This document shows positions 33,981 through 43,576 of a stretch of 64,000 bases of DNA, piece after piece; within the stretch, counting starts at the first letter, position 1; every line of letters begins with the position of its first letter. The stretch comes from Streptomyces virginiae (lineage in GTDB: Bacteria; Actinomycetota; Actinomycetes; Streptomycetales; Streptomycetaceae), in assembly GCF_000720455.1 (NCBI RefSeq), contig NZ_JOAK01000017.1, positions 62,001-126,000 on the forward strand, given 5' to 3'. The notes under the pieces are model-generated. The model was not told the DNA's origin. It did no database searches and was given only the letters and a program-made list of their open reading frames with translations. The translations under genes and the position numbers were made by a program.

Positions 33981-34262
33981 CTAGGCGTCGAGGCCGATGG
34001 CGAACGCCGCCTCCAGGTCGTGCTGCGAGTACGTCCGGAACGCCACGTGCGTGTCCGTCGCCTCGACGCCCGGGATCTTGCTGATGCGCCCGGGGATGAT
34101 GTCGGCCAGGTTCTCGTGGCGGTTCACGCGGACCAGCGCGATCAGGTCGTAGGTCCCCGTCACGGAGTAGACCTCGCTGACGCTGTCCAGCGCGGCGATG
34201 GACTCGGCGATCTCGGGGATGCGGTCCACGCTGGTCTTGATGAGCACGATCGCGGTGATCAC
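33981..34262 (-). CDS. Stand-alone Lrp/AsnC ligand-binding (RAM) domain protein
   Basis: The 93-residue product is the C-terminal domain of Lrp/AsnC regulators without the DNA-binding half: MITAIVLIKTSVDRIPEIAE, VSEVYSVTGTYDLIALVRV and GVEATDTHVAFRTY. Such single-domain proteins form rings that bind small ligands, and may modulate partner Lrp proteins. GTG 34262 overlaps the stop of the rhomboid gene (GTGA), with GAGGGAG upstream, so they are coupled. Confidence 0.88.
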   Translation of the reverse strand: MITAIVLIKTSVDRIPEIAESIAALDSVSEVYSVTGTYDLIALVRVNRHENLADIIPGRISKIPGVEATDTHVAFRTYSQHDLEAAFAIGLDA

Positions 34263-34981
34263 GGCTGGCTGTCTCCCTCGGTGGCCGTCGCTGGTCGACT
34301 CACTCTAGTCGTACCCCGATAGCGGGCCCACGCGTAGAGGAAGCCGACCGAGAACCCCACCAGATGGGCCAGATAGGCGACTCCCGGACCGCTCTCCGCG
34401 CGGTGCGCGGCCACCCATTGCAGGGCGAACCAGAACAGCAGCACGAGCCACGCCGGGAACCGCAGCGGCAGGAAGAACAGGAAGGGGAACAGGCTCGTCA
34501 CCCGTGCCCGCGGCAGCAGATAGAGGAACGCCCCCAGGACGGCCGAGATCGCACCGGACGCACCCACCAGCGTCTGCGCGGACTCCGCGTTGGCCGCCGC
34601 GTAGGCCGCCAGCGCCAGGTAGCCCGTACAGAGGTAGAAGACGAGGAACGCCGGACGGCCCATCCGCTCCTCGGCCATCGCGCCGAAGACGAAGAGGAAC
34701 AGCATGTTCCCGAGCAGGTGCAGCCAGCTGCCGTGGACGAACAGCGCGGTGAGCGGCGTCAGCCAGGCGCGCGGGGTGTCCGTGAAGAGTTCGTCCGGGA
34801 CCACGCCCCAGCGCCGGAAGTACGCGGTGCCCGCGCTCAGCAGTTCGTCGCCGGTCCCGTAGACCGGATTGAGCCCCGAGGCGGGGCTCAGTACGAACAC
34901 CACACCGCAGCCCGCGATCAGCGCGTGGGTGACCACCGGTCCCCGGGCAGCCTCGCGCACAGCCTGCCACCTTACGATCAT
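34259..34981 (-). CDS. Rhomboid-family intramembrane serine protease
   Basis: The 240-residue product has six to seven membrane helices. The catalytic Ser is in GASGAISAVLG, the His in AYLAHLVGFSVGF, and the helix-2 motif reads LFVHGSWLHLLGNMLFLF. Rhomboids cut membrane proteins within the bilayer; the target is unknown. ATG 34981 has no ribosome site; CATGCT lies 7 nt upstream on the minus strand, so a leaderless start is possible, and an in-frame ATG at 34993 is an alternative. The Lrp-domain gene is translationally coupled downstream. Confidence 0.88.
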   Translation of the reverse strand: MIVRWQAVREAARGPVVTHALIAGCGVVFVLSPASGLNPVYGTGDELLSAGTAYFRRWGVVPDELFTDTPRAWLTPLTALFVHGSWLHLLGNMLFLFVFGAMAEERMGRPAFLVFYLCTGYLALAAYAAANAESAQTLVGASGAISAVLGAFLYLLPRARVTSLFPFLFFLPLRFPAWLVLLFWFALQWVAAHRAESGPGVAYLAHLVGFSVGFLYAWARYRGTTRVSRPATATEGDSQP

Positions 34982-35116
34982 GTGACAGAGCATGACGCAA
35001 CGTGCCCCACCTGAAGCGGTGGCAGGCCGTAGGGTTACGAGCTGCGGTCCACAGGCCGACGCGGACGGCCGAACGACCGCTTTAATTGAATGAGCTACGA
35101 AGGAGTGAGCAGGCCG

Positions 35117-35356
35117 ATGACGGTTCCCCTGCCGACCGACACCACCCGGTGGCGCTGCACCCTGTGCGGCAACCTCACGCGCTTCGACGTCACCCGTTCG
35201 TCGAAGGTCGTCGAGTACGTCCACCTGGACCTCGCCGGGGAGCCCAAGGTCGAGGAGCGAGAGGTGGTCAATGAGACCATCGAGTCGGTCCGATGTCGCT
35301 GGTGCAACGCGGTGGACCAGATCGAGCTCGTGGACAGGCCGGGCGCGGACTCCTGA
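35117..35356 (+). CDS. Small zinc-ribbon-like protein
   Basis: The 79-residue product has two CxxC pairs, RCTLCGNL and RCRWCNA, spaced about 45 residues apart, so a single zinc ribbon is likely. The rest is acidic and Val/Glu-rich. Function unknown; nucleic-acid or protein binding is possible. ATG 35117 has AAGGAG 11 nt upstream; an ATG at 35090 would add nine residues but has no ribosome site. Confidence 0.75.
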   Translation: MTVPLPTDTTRWRCTLCGNLTRFDVTRSSKVVEYVHLDLAGEPKVEEREVVNETIESVRCRWCNAVDQIELVDRPGADS

Positions 35357-35402
35357 CGGAGCCCCGTCGGCAGGTAGACCATCACGGTAGGGGTGACGGA
35401 TT

Positions 35403-36764
35403 GTGGAGCCAGCAAGCGGCGCTGGGCCGGCCGACGCGGCCGGCGACGCCGCGGAGGCGCTCGACCGCCCGCTGCCGGAAGGCGTGCGGCGCCGGGTCGT
35501 CGCGCTCGTCTCGGACGCCTTCGGCGCGCTGACGGTCGCGGACCTGCCGGCGCAGCTGCGCCAGTACGCCCGCTTCACCCCGACCCGGCGGGCCAAGTTC
35601 GCCGGAAACGCCATGGCCGCCGCGGTCGAGACCGATCCGGTGTTCCGCAGCCGGGTCGCCGAGAAGCTGCGCGAGGCGCAGGCGGACCTGGCCGCCGCGC
35701 TGGAGTCCGGCGCGCCGCCGGCCGCCGCGGATCCGCTGGACGTGGCCGCCGCCGCCTTCGTCCTGAGGCCCACCGGATGGGTCAAGCTCGTGGCCGCGGC
35801 GGGCGAGGAGGCGCAGCGCGCAGACGCCGAGCGGGTGGGCGAGGAGACCCGGCGCGAGCTGGACCGCCTGCGCGAGGAGCTGGAGCACGTACGGGAACTG
35901 CAGCGCACGGGCGGTGAGCAGGTACGGGTCGAGCTGGAGGCGGCGCGGAAGGAAGCGGAATCGCTTCAGCGCCGGCTGCGCAGCGCCCTGAGCGACGTCA
36001 AGCGCGGCGAGGCGGCCCTGCGCAAGGTGACCGCCGAGATCGACGGCATCCGCGGCGAGGCCGCGGCCCGCGTGGCGGCGGCCGAGAGCGAGACGCGGCG
36101 GCTCAAGTCCCGGCTCGCGGAGGTGGAGACGGCGCTGGAGACCTCCCGCCGGGCGACCCGAGAGGGGCGCAGCATCGAGGACATGCGGCTGCGGCTGCTG
36201 CTGGACACGGTGCTGGACGCGGCGCAGGGGCTGCGCCGTGAGCTGGCGCTGCCGCCGGTGAACACCCGCCCGGCCGACACGGTGGAGGCGGTGGAGCCGG
36301 GCCGGATGACGCCGAAGGACATCGCGGCGCGCGCCCTGTCGGAGACCGATCCGGCGTTGCTGGACCAGCTGTTGGCGCTGCCCCAGGCCCATCTGGTCGT
36401 CGACGGCTACAACGTGACCAAGACCGGCTATCCGACGATGCCGCTGGAGAAGCAGCGGCTGCGGCTGCTGGGCGGGCTGTCGATGCTGGCCGCGCAGACG
36501 GGTGCGGAGATGACGTGCGTCTTCGACGGCGCGGAGCTGGCGGCCCCCGTGCTGCTCGCGCCGCCGCGGGGCGTGCGGGTGCTGTTCTCCAAGGCCGGGG
36601 TGACGGCCGACGAGCTGATCCGCCAGCTGGTGCGGGCGGAGCCGCCCGGCCGGCCGGTCGTGGTGGTCTCCACGGACCGTGAGGTCGCCGACGGCGTGGC
36701 CAAGGCCGGAGCGCGGCCCGTAACGTCCGCTTTGTTGCTGAAGCGGCTTTCGCGCGTTTCCTAA
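35403..36764 (+). CDS. NYN (YacP-like) ribonuclease-domain protein with coiled coil
   Basis: The 453-residue product has an N-terminal alpha-helical region, a long coiled coil (residues ~140-250, rich in Glu, Arg and Leu) and a C-terminal NYN/PIN-like domain starting HLVVDGYNVTKTGYP. Acidic residues at DGYN, CVFDGAEL, ADELIRQL and VVVSTDREV are the expected metal-binding set of this nuclease fold. RNA cleavage is the family expectation. The start is GTG 35403, 40 bp after the zinc-ribbon gene; no strong ribosome site is seen. Confidence 0.85.
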   Translation: MEPASGAGPADAAGDAAEALDRPLPEGVRRRVVALVSDAFGALTVADLPAQLRQYARFTPTRRAKFAGNAMAAAVETDPVFRSRVAEKLREAQADLAAALESGAPPAAADPLDVAAAAFVLRPTGWVKLVAAAGEEAQRADAERVGEETRRELDRLREELEHVRELQRTGGEQVRVELEAARKEAESLQRRLRSALSDVKRGEAALRKVTAEIDGIRGEAAARVAAAESETRRLKSRLAEVETALETSRRATREGRSIEDMRLRLLLDTVLDAAQGLRRELALPPVNTRPADTVEAVEPGRMTPKDIAARALSETDPALLDQLLALPQAHLVVDGYNVTKTGYPTMPLEKQRLRLLGGLSMLAAQTGAEMTCVFDGAELAAPVLLAPPRGVRVLFSKAGVTADELIRQLVRAEPPGRPVVVVSTDREVADGVAKAGARPVTSALLLKRLSRVS

Positions 36765-36885
36765 CTCCCAGCCCGAATGCCGGAATTGGTGGGTCATGTG
36801 GAGGACGCACCGTCAAGTGCCCGGCACGGAGCGTGCGGTGAAGGTAAAGAACCTGGTCGGGGGCCGAGTTTTTTCCCGGCAGGAT

Positions 36886-36915
36886 TTGAACTGATCACAG
36901 CTGGGTCACTAGGGT
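36886..36915 (+). promoter_or_regulatory. Promoter of the first NlpC/P60 gene
   Basis: TTGAAC (36886-36891) and TAGGGT (36910-36915) are separated by 18 bp, a good principal-sigma promoter. It predicts a leader of about 95 nt. The 252-nt gap holds no other recognised feature. Confidence 0.6.
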
Positions 36916-37016
36916 CTGCTCAAACCTTCGTGCGGTAGATCACTCATTCGGGGTGGCGGCGAAGGTGCTGCCGAGTTGCGTTCTTCGGCGGCTCTAGGAA
37001 GAAGGAGCTCGCCTTC

Positions 37017-38045
37017 GTGGCGTCCCACCGTCGACCCAAGCAGCCGACTCGCGCTCGTGTGACCGTCCTCACCTCGGTCGCGGCCGCGGCCGTCGCCCTC
37101 ACCGCGCAGAGCGCCTCCGCCGCTCCGGCGAAGCCGAGCAAGGACGAGGTCAAGACCCAGGTCGACGCCCTCTACGAAGAGGCGGAACAGGCCACCGAGA
37201 AGTTCAACGGGGCCAAGGAGCGCCAGGAGACCCTCGAGAAGGAGATCGGGCAGATCCAGGACCAGGTCGCGCGCGGTCAGAGCGAGCTCAACGACCTTCG
37301 CAGCGCGCTCGGTTCGATGGCGAGCGCCCAGTACCGCAACGGCGGCATAGACCCCTCCCTCGCCCTCCTCCTCTCCGAGGACCCCGACAGCTACCTCGAC
37401 AAGGCCTCCACCCTGGAGCACCTGAGCGGCAAGCAGGTCGAAGCGGTCCAGAAGATCCAGGCGAAGCAGCGCACCCTCGCGCAGCAGCGCCAGGAGGCCG
37501 CCGGCAAGCTCGCCGACCTCGACGCCACCCGCAAGGAGCTCGGCGAGAAGAAGAAGGTCTCCACCGAGAAGCTCGCCGCCGCCCAGGCCCTCCTCAACAC
37601 CCTTACGGCGCAGGAGCGCGCGGCCCTCAAGGACGACGAGACGCGCGCCAGCCGCGCCGACGGCCAGCGCGTCGACCTCGGCGACGTGAAGGCGTCCGGC
37701 CGCGCGGGAGCCGCCCTCGCGGCCGCCAAGACCAAGCTGGGCTTCACCTACCAGTCCGGCGGCACCGGCCCCAGCGTCTTCGACTGCTCCGGGCTGACCC
37801 AGTGGGCGTACAAGCAGGCCGGCGTCAACATCAGCCGCGTCACCTACACCCAGGCCAACGACGGCACCCGCATCAGCCGCAGCCAGCTGCAGCCGGGCGA
37901 CCTGGTCTTCTTCTACGGCGACCTGCACCACGTCGGCCTCTACGCCGGCAACAACATGACGCTGCACGCCTCGAACCCGCGCGGCGGCATCAAGTACGAG
38001 TCGATGGACAACATGCCCTTCCAGTTCGGCGTCCGCATCGGCTGA
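37017..38045 (+). CDS. Secreted NlpC/P60 peptidoglycan hydrolase with N-terminal coiled coil
   Basis: The 342-residue product has a basic start (ASHRRPKQPTRARV), a signal peptide ending near ASAAPA, a coiled coil over residues ~45-215 and a C-terminal NlpC/P60 domain. The catalytic Cys is in FDCSGLTQWAYKQ and the His in HHVGLYAGNN, with a further His in LHASNP. It cuts stem peptides of peptidoglycan; the coiled coil may be autoinhibitory, as in RipA-like proteins. GAAGGAG lies 9 nt before GTG 37017. A paralogue follows. Confidence 0.92.
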   Translation: MASHRRPKQPTRARVTVLTSVAAAAVALTAQSASAAPAKPSKDEVKTQVDALYEEAEQATEKFNGAKERQETLEKEIGQIQDQVARGQSELNDLRSALGSMASAQYRNGGIDPSLALLLSEDPDSYLDKASTLEHLSGKQVEAVQKIQAKQRTLAQQRQEAAGKLADLDATRKELGEKKKVSTEKLAAAQALLNTLTAQERAALKDDETRASRADGQRVDLGDVKASGRAGAALAAAKTKLGFTYQSGGTGPSVFDCSGLTQWAYKQAGVNISRVTYTQANDGTRISRSQLQPGDLVFFYGDLHHVGLYAGNNMTLHASNPRGGIKYESMDNMPFQFGVRIG

Positions 38046-38120
38046 CCCGCTCCACCGCGAGCGCGGGACGCGCCGTACGCCGCCCATCCGGGCGAATTCC
38101 ACGGCCCCGCTCTGACCACA

Positions 38121-38154
38121 CGCCCCGCCGGTGACCTGCGTCTCCGGTGGGGCG
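38121..38154 (+). terminator. Hairpin between the two NlpC/P60 genes
   Basis: CGCCCCGCCGG and CCGGTGGGGCG pair (one wobble) around a 12-nt loop, so the paralogues are probably separate transcripts. Confidence 0.6.
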
Positions 38155-38289
38155 TCGGTGTGTGCGCCCTCCGGCGGTCGTTGGTCGGTGCGTGGTGGCA
38201 CGGCTACTGTCTGCCAGCGCGGAACCCGGCACACGGCCGCCCACGGAGGGCGGACCCGGGCCCCGCTCAGCGGAAGGGAGCGGGTGCAC

Positions 38290-39351
38290 GTGGCGTCACA
38301 TCGTCGGCCGGGGCTCGGCGGCCTCGACCGGAACGCGAAGGTCACCGTCCTCACCGCCGCCGCGGCAACCGCCGCGGTCGCCATGGCGGGCGCACCCGCG
38401 AGCGCGGCCCCCGGCCTCCCGCACGAGCCCGGCGGCGGGAGATCCGGCGTCAGCGCCCAGGTCGACCGGCTCTTCGAGGAGGCCGAGCAGGCCACCGAGC
38501 ACTTCAACGAGGCCGGGGAGAAGGCCGCCAGGCTCCGCACCGAGGTCGACCGGGCCCAGGACGCGGTGGCCCGCGGCCAGGAGCGGATCAACACCATGCG
38601 CGGCGTCCTCGGCACCTTCGCCGGGGCCCAGTACCGCAGCGGCGGCATCGACCCCGCCGTCGGACTGATGCTGGCCGAGGACCCCGACGCCTACCTCGCC
38701 CAGGCCGCCGCCCTGGACCGGCTGACCGAGCGTCAGGCCCGCCAGCTCCACGAACTGCGCGAGGAGCAGCGCCGGCTCGGCCAGGTGCGGTCGGAGGCCT
38801 CCCGCAAGCTCGCCGAACTCGACGCCCTGCGCTCCGACGTCGCCCGCCACAAGCGCTCCGTCACCGCGAAGCTCGCCGCCGCCAGGCGGCTCCTCAACTC
38901 CATGCCGTCCGAGGAGCGGGCCGACTTCGAGCGCTCCTCGCGCTCCGGAGGACGCCACGAGGCACTGCCCGACCTGGGCCCCCTGGGCGCCGGCGGCCCC
39001 TCCTCGGGCCGCGCCGCGGCCGCCGTGATGGCGGCCAGGGCCGCCGTCGGCCGCCCGTACGTGTGGGGCTCCACGGGCCCGTCCGGCTTCGACTGCTCCG
39101 GGCTGATGGTCTGGTCCTACCGGCAGGCGGGCGTCTCGCTGCCGCGCACCTCGCAGGCCCAGCGGCACGCCGGGCGGCAGGTCCCGCTGTCGCAGGCCCG
39201 CCCGGGCGACCTGGTGACGTACCGCTCCGACGCCAGCCACGTCGGCATGTACGTCGGCAACGGCCAGGTCGTCCACGCCCCCTACCCCGGGGCCCGGGTG
39301 CGCTACGACCCGGTCGGGATGATGCCGGTCTCGGCGGTCACCCGCCCCTGA
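38290..39351 (+). CDS. Second secreted NlpC/P60 hydrolase (tandem paralogue)
   Basis: The 353-residue product repeats the plan of its neighbour: ASHRRPG start, signal peptide, coiled coil with the shared blocks EEAEQATEHFNEA, GAQYRSGGIDPAVGLML and EDPDAYL, then NlpC/P60 with Cys in FDCSGLMVWSYRQ and His in ASHVGMYVGNG. GTG 38290 has GGGAG 8 nt upstream and matches the first gene's N-terminus; GTG 38284 is too close to that site. The insert before the catalytic domain is longer and Gly/Ser-rich. Confidence 0.92.
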   Translation: MASHRRPGLGGLDRNAKVTVLTAAAATAAVAMAGAPASAAPGLPHEPGGGRSGVSAQVDRLFEEAEQATEHFNEAGEKAARLRTEVDRAQDAVARGQERINTMRGVLGTFAGAQYRSGGIDPAVGLMLAEDPDAYLAQAAALDRLTERQARQLHELREEQRRLGQVRSEASRKLAELDALRSDVARHKRSVTAKLAAARRLLNSMPSEERADFERSSRSGGRHEALPDLGPLGAGGPSSGRAAAAVMAARAAVGRPYVWGSTGPSGFDCSGLMVWSYRQAGVSLPRTSQAQRHAGRQVPLSQARPGDLVTYRSDASHVGMYVGNGQVVHAPYPGARVRYDPVGMMPVSAVTRP

Positions 39352-39385
39352 CCCCCGCGGCCCGCGCCGCCCCCGGCACCCTGCG

Positions 39386-39391
39386 TACGAT
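39386..39391 (+). promoter_or_regulatory. -10 box of a probable leaderless lipoprotein transcript
   Basis: TACGAT is followed by CGGCGG and ATG 39398. Confidence 0.5.
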
Positions 39392-39397
39392 CGGCGG

Positions 39398-40528
39398 ATG
39401 CCCCGCCTTCGCCGTCCGTCGCGCATCCGGCCGTTCGTGCCGGTCCTGCTGTGCGCGCTGCTCGCCGGATGCGGTCCGCGGCCGGCCGGTACCGCCGACA
39501 CCGCCGAGCGGGACGTCCGCCGGGCCGTCGCCGACTGGTCGCGGGTGACGGCCGAGGGGCTCGCCGGGATCCCGTTCGCCGACCGGGCGTACGAGGTCGC
39601 CTCGGTCCGGCGCGACGGCGAGCGGGCCCTCGTACGGGCCCGGCTGCGCTACCGGCTGGCCGGCTACGACACCGCCCCCGAGGAGTCGGCCCGCGAGATG
39701 GAGCTGGTCCGGGCGGGCGGGACCTGGCGGGTGAGCGCCGACCGGCCCGCGCCGGGCGCCCTGCCGCAGCTGTGGGACCAGGGAGCGGTCTCGGTCGCCT
39801 CCGGTACGCATTCCCTGGTCCTCGGCGGGGCCGGGCAGAGCGCGGGCACGCTGCGGGAGATCGCCGCCGAGGCCGACCGGGCGGTGCCCGCCGCGAGCGC
39901 CGCCTGGCCCGGGCCCTGGGCGGGGCGGGTGGTCGTACTGGTCCCCGGCTCCCTCGACGCGATGGGGCGGCTGCTGGGCCGGCCCGCCGACACCTACCGG
40001 GGCCTCGGCGCCGTCACCACCGGCCGGGTGGGCGCGGGCCCGGCCCCCGCGGACCGGGTCGTGGTCAATCCGGAGGGGTACGCGGGCCTGGGCGCGGAGG
40101 GCCGGCGGATCATCCTGACCCACGAGGTCACGCACGTGGCCACGCGCGCGGCGACGACCGCCACCACCCCGCTGTGGCTGTCCGAGGGCTTCGCGGACTG
40201 GGCGGCGTACCGGGGGGCGTCCGCGGCACCCGGGCGGGCCGCCCCCGCGCTCGCCAGGGCGGTGCGGCGCGGCGAGCTGCCGGGGGAGCTGCCCAGGACG
40301 GAGGACTTCGCCTTCGGCGGCGACCCCGAGGCGGCGGCGCGGGCGTACGAGGGCGCGTGGCTGGCCTGCCGGCTGATCGCGGCGAAGTGGGGCGAGAAGG
40401 CGCTGGCGGACCTGTACGGGCGGGCGGGCCGCGAGCCGCTGGAGACAGCGCTGCGCGAGACCCTCGGCGTGGACCGGGCCGGGCTCACGGAGGCCTGGCG
40501 GGAGTCCCTTCGCGAGGAGCTGAGCTGA
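39398..40528 (+). CDS. Lipoprotein with a gluzincin-like (peptidase MA) metalloprotease domain
   Basis: The 376-residue product has a signal peptide with lipobox LLAGC. A zinc motif THEVTHVAT (HExxH) is followed 26 residues on by LSEGFADWAAY, whose Glu fits the third zinc ligand of gluzincins. The N-terminal ~150 residues are an NTF2-like or plain alpha/beta region without known motif. An outer-surface zinc protease is likely; substrates unknown. It precedes pimB by 20 bp and may be co-transcribed. Confidence 0.75.
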   Translation: MPRLRRPSRIRPFVPVLLCALLAGCGPRPAGTADTAERDVRRAVADWSRVTAEGLAGIPFADRAYEVASVRRDGERALVRARLRYRLAGYDTAPEESAREMELVRAGGTWRVSADRPAPGALPQLWDQGAVSVASGTHSLVLGGAGQSAGTLREIAAEADRAVPAASAAWPGPWAGRVVVLVPGSLDAMGRLLGRPADTYRGLGAVTTGRVGAGPAPADRVVVNPEGYAGLGAEGRRIILTHEVTHVATRAATTATTPLWLSEGFADWAAYRGASAAPGRAAPALARAVRRGELPGELPRTEDFAFGGDPEAAARAYEGAWLACRLIAAKWGEKALADLYGRAGREPLETALRETLGVDRAGLTEAWRESLREELS

Positions 40529-40548
40529 GCGGGTACTGTCGGCAGGCG

Positions 40549-41691
40549 ATGCACAAGACCCTGATCGTGACCAACGACTTCCCGCCGCGACCGGGCGGTA
40601 TCCAGGCCTTCCTGCACAACATGGCGCTGCGGCTGGATCCCGACCGGGTCGTCGTCTACGCCTCCACGTGGAAGCACAGCGCGGAGGGCCGCGAGGCCAC
40701 CGCGGCCTTCGACGCGGAGCAGCCGTTCCAGGTGGTCCGCGACCGGACGACGATGCTGCTGCCGACCCCGCGCGTGACGCGGCGGGCCGTCGGCCTGCTG
40801 CGCGAACACGGCTGCGAGTCCGTGTGGTTCGGTGCCGCCGCCCCGCTCGGGCTGATGGGCCCGGCGCTGCGGCGGGCGGGCGCCCGGCGGATCGTGGCGA
40901 CCACCCACGGGCACGAGGCGGGCTGGGCCCAGCTGCCGGCCGCGCGGCAGCTGCTCCGGCGGATCGGCGAGGGCACGGACACGCTGACGTACCTGGGGGA
41001 GTACACGCGCTCCCGGATCGCCTCGGCGGTCACGGACCGGGCGGCGGCGCGGATGGTGCAACTCCCGCCGGGCGTCGACGAGAAGACCTTCCACCCCTCG
41101 TCGGGCGGCGACGGGATCCGGGCGCGGCTCGGCCTCTCGGACCGGCCCGTGGTGGTGTGCGTGTCGCGGCTGGTCCCGCGCAAGGGCCAGGACACGCTGA
41201 TCGAGGCCATGCCGCGGATCCTGGCCGCGGTGCCGGACGCCGTACTGCTGATCGTCGGCGGCGGCCCGTACGAGGAGGACCTGCGCAAGCTGGCGGCGTC
41301 CACGGGCGTGGCCGACTCGGTGGTGTTCACGGGAGCGGTCCCCTGGTCCGAACTCCCCGCGCACTACGGCGCGGGCGACGTCTTCGCCATGCCCTGCCGG
41401 ACCCGGCGGGGCGGCCTCGACGTGGAGGGGCTCGGCATCGTCTACCTGGAGGCCTCCGCGACGGGCCTGCCGGTGGTCGCGGGCGACTCCGGCGGGGCGC
41501 CGGACGCGGTGCTGGACGGTGAGACGGGCTGGGTCGTGCGGGGCGGCGTGCCCGAGGAGGCGGCGGACCGGATCGTGGCCCTGCTGCAGGATGCCGACCT
41601 GCGTGCCCGCATGGGTGAGCGCGGCCGCGCCTGGGTCGAGGAGAAGTGGCGCTGGGACCTCCTGGCGGACCGCCTGCGCGAGCTGCTGTAG
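40549..41691 (+). CDS. pimB: GT4 glycosyltransferase, PimB-like mannosyltransferase
   Basis: PimB adds the second mannose to phosphatidylinositol mono-mannoside at the inner membrane leaflet. The 380-residue product is GT-B fold: NDFPPRPGGIQAFLHNMA at the N-terminus, VCVSRLVPRKGQDTLIEA and the nucleotide-sugar motif EGLGIVYLEASATGLPVV with its Glu pair. The match to mycobacterial PimB (Rv2188c) is supported by its place between NlpC/P60 and FadD15 genes. A generic GT4 enzyme is the alternative. ATG 40549 has only a weak GGCAGG upstream and TACTGT 9 nt before it. Confidence 0.85.
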   Translation: MHKTLIVTNDFPPRPGGIQAFLHNMALRLDPDRVVVYASTWKHSAEGREATAAFDAEQPFQVVRDRTTMLLPTPRVTRRAVGLLREHGCESVWFGAAAPLGLMGPALRRAGARRIVATTHGHEAGWAQLPAARQLLRRIGEGTDTLTYLGEYTRSRIASAVTDRAAARMVQLPPGVDEKTFHPSSGGDGIRARLGLSDRPVVVCVSRLVPRKGQDTLIEAMPRILAAVPDAVLLIVGGGPYEEDLRKLAASTGVADSVVFTGAVPWSELPAHYGAGDVFAMPCRTRRGGLDVEGLGIVYLEASATGLPVVAGDSGGAPDAVLDGETGWVVRGGVPEEAADRIVALLQDADLRARMGERGRAWVEEKWRWDLLADRLRELL

Positions 41692-41738
41692 CCGGTGCCG
41701 GTGCCGGTGCCGGTGCCGGTGCCGGTGCCGGTGCTGGT
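41691..41738 (+). repeat. Hexanucleotide microsatellite (GCCGGT)n
   Basis: Seven perfect GCCGGT units and one GCTGGT unit start at the last base of the pimB stop codon. Confidence 0.95.
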
Positions 41739-41767
41739 GCGGCGCCGCTGCCGGGGGCCCTGCCCCC

Positions 41768-41798
41768 GGACCCCCGCGCCTCAAACGCCGGCGGGGCT
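41768..41798 (-). repeat. REP-like element copy
   Basis: The reverse complement of the 19140 element: CGCCTCAAACGCCGGCGGGG flanked by GGACCCCCG. Confidence 0.75.
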
Positions 41799-41857
41799 GA
41801 ATTCGGCGGAGCCCCGACGGCGGAGCCGCCGGCAACCAGCTGCGCCGCCATGTCTGA

Positions 41858-43540
<1,683 letters not shown>

Positions 43541-43544
43541 CAGC

Positions 43545-43562
43545 GGCCCGCGGCCGCGGGCC
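43545..43562. terminator. Perfect 18-nt palindrome between convergent genes
   Basis: GGCCCGCGGCCGCGGGCC lies between choA and the fadD15-like gene and may act as a bidirectional terminator. Confidence 0.5.
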
Positions 43563-43576
43563 CCGCCAGGGCGGGA

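Noticed and set aside
36765..37016. Possible c-di-AMP (ydaO) riboswitch before the NlpC/P60 gene
   Set aside because: Such riboswitches precede some Streptomyces wall-hydrolase genes, but the conserved blocks were not found here and a promoter accounts for most of the gap.
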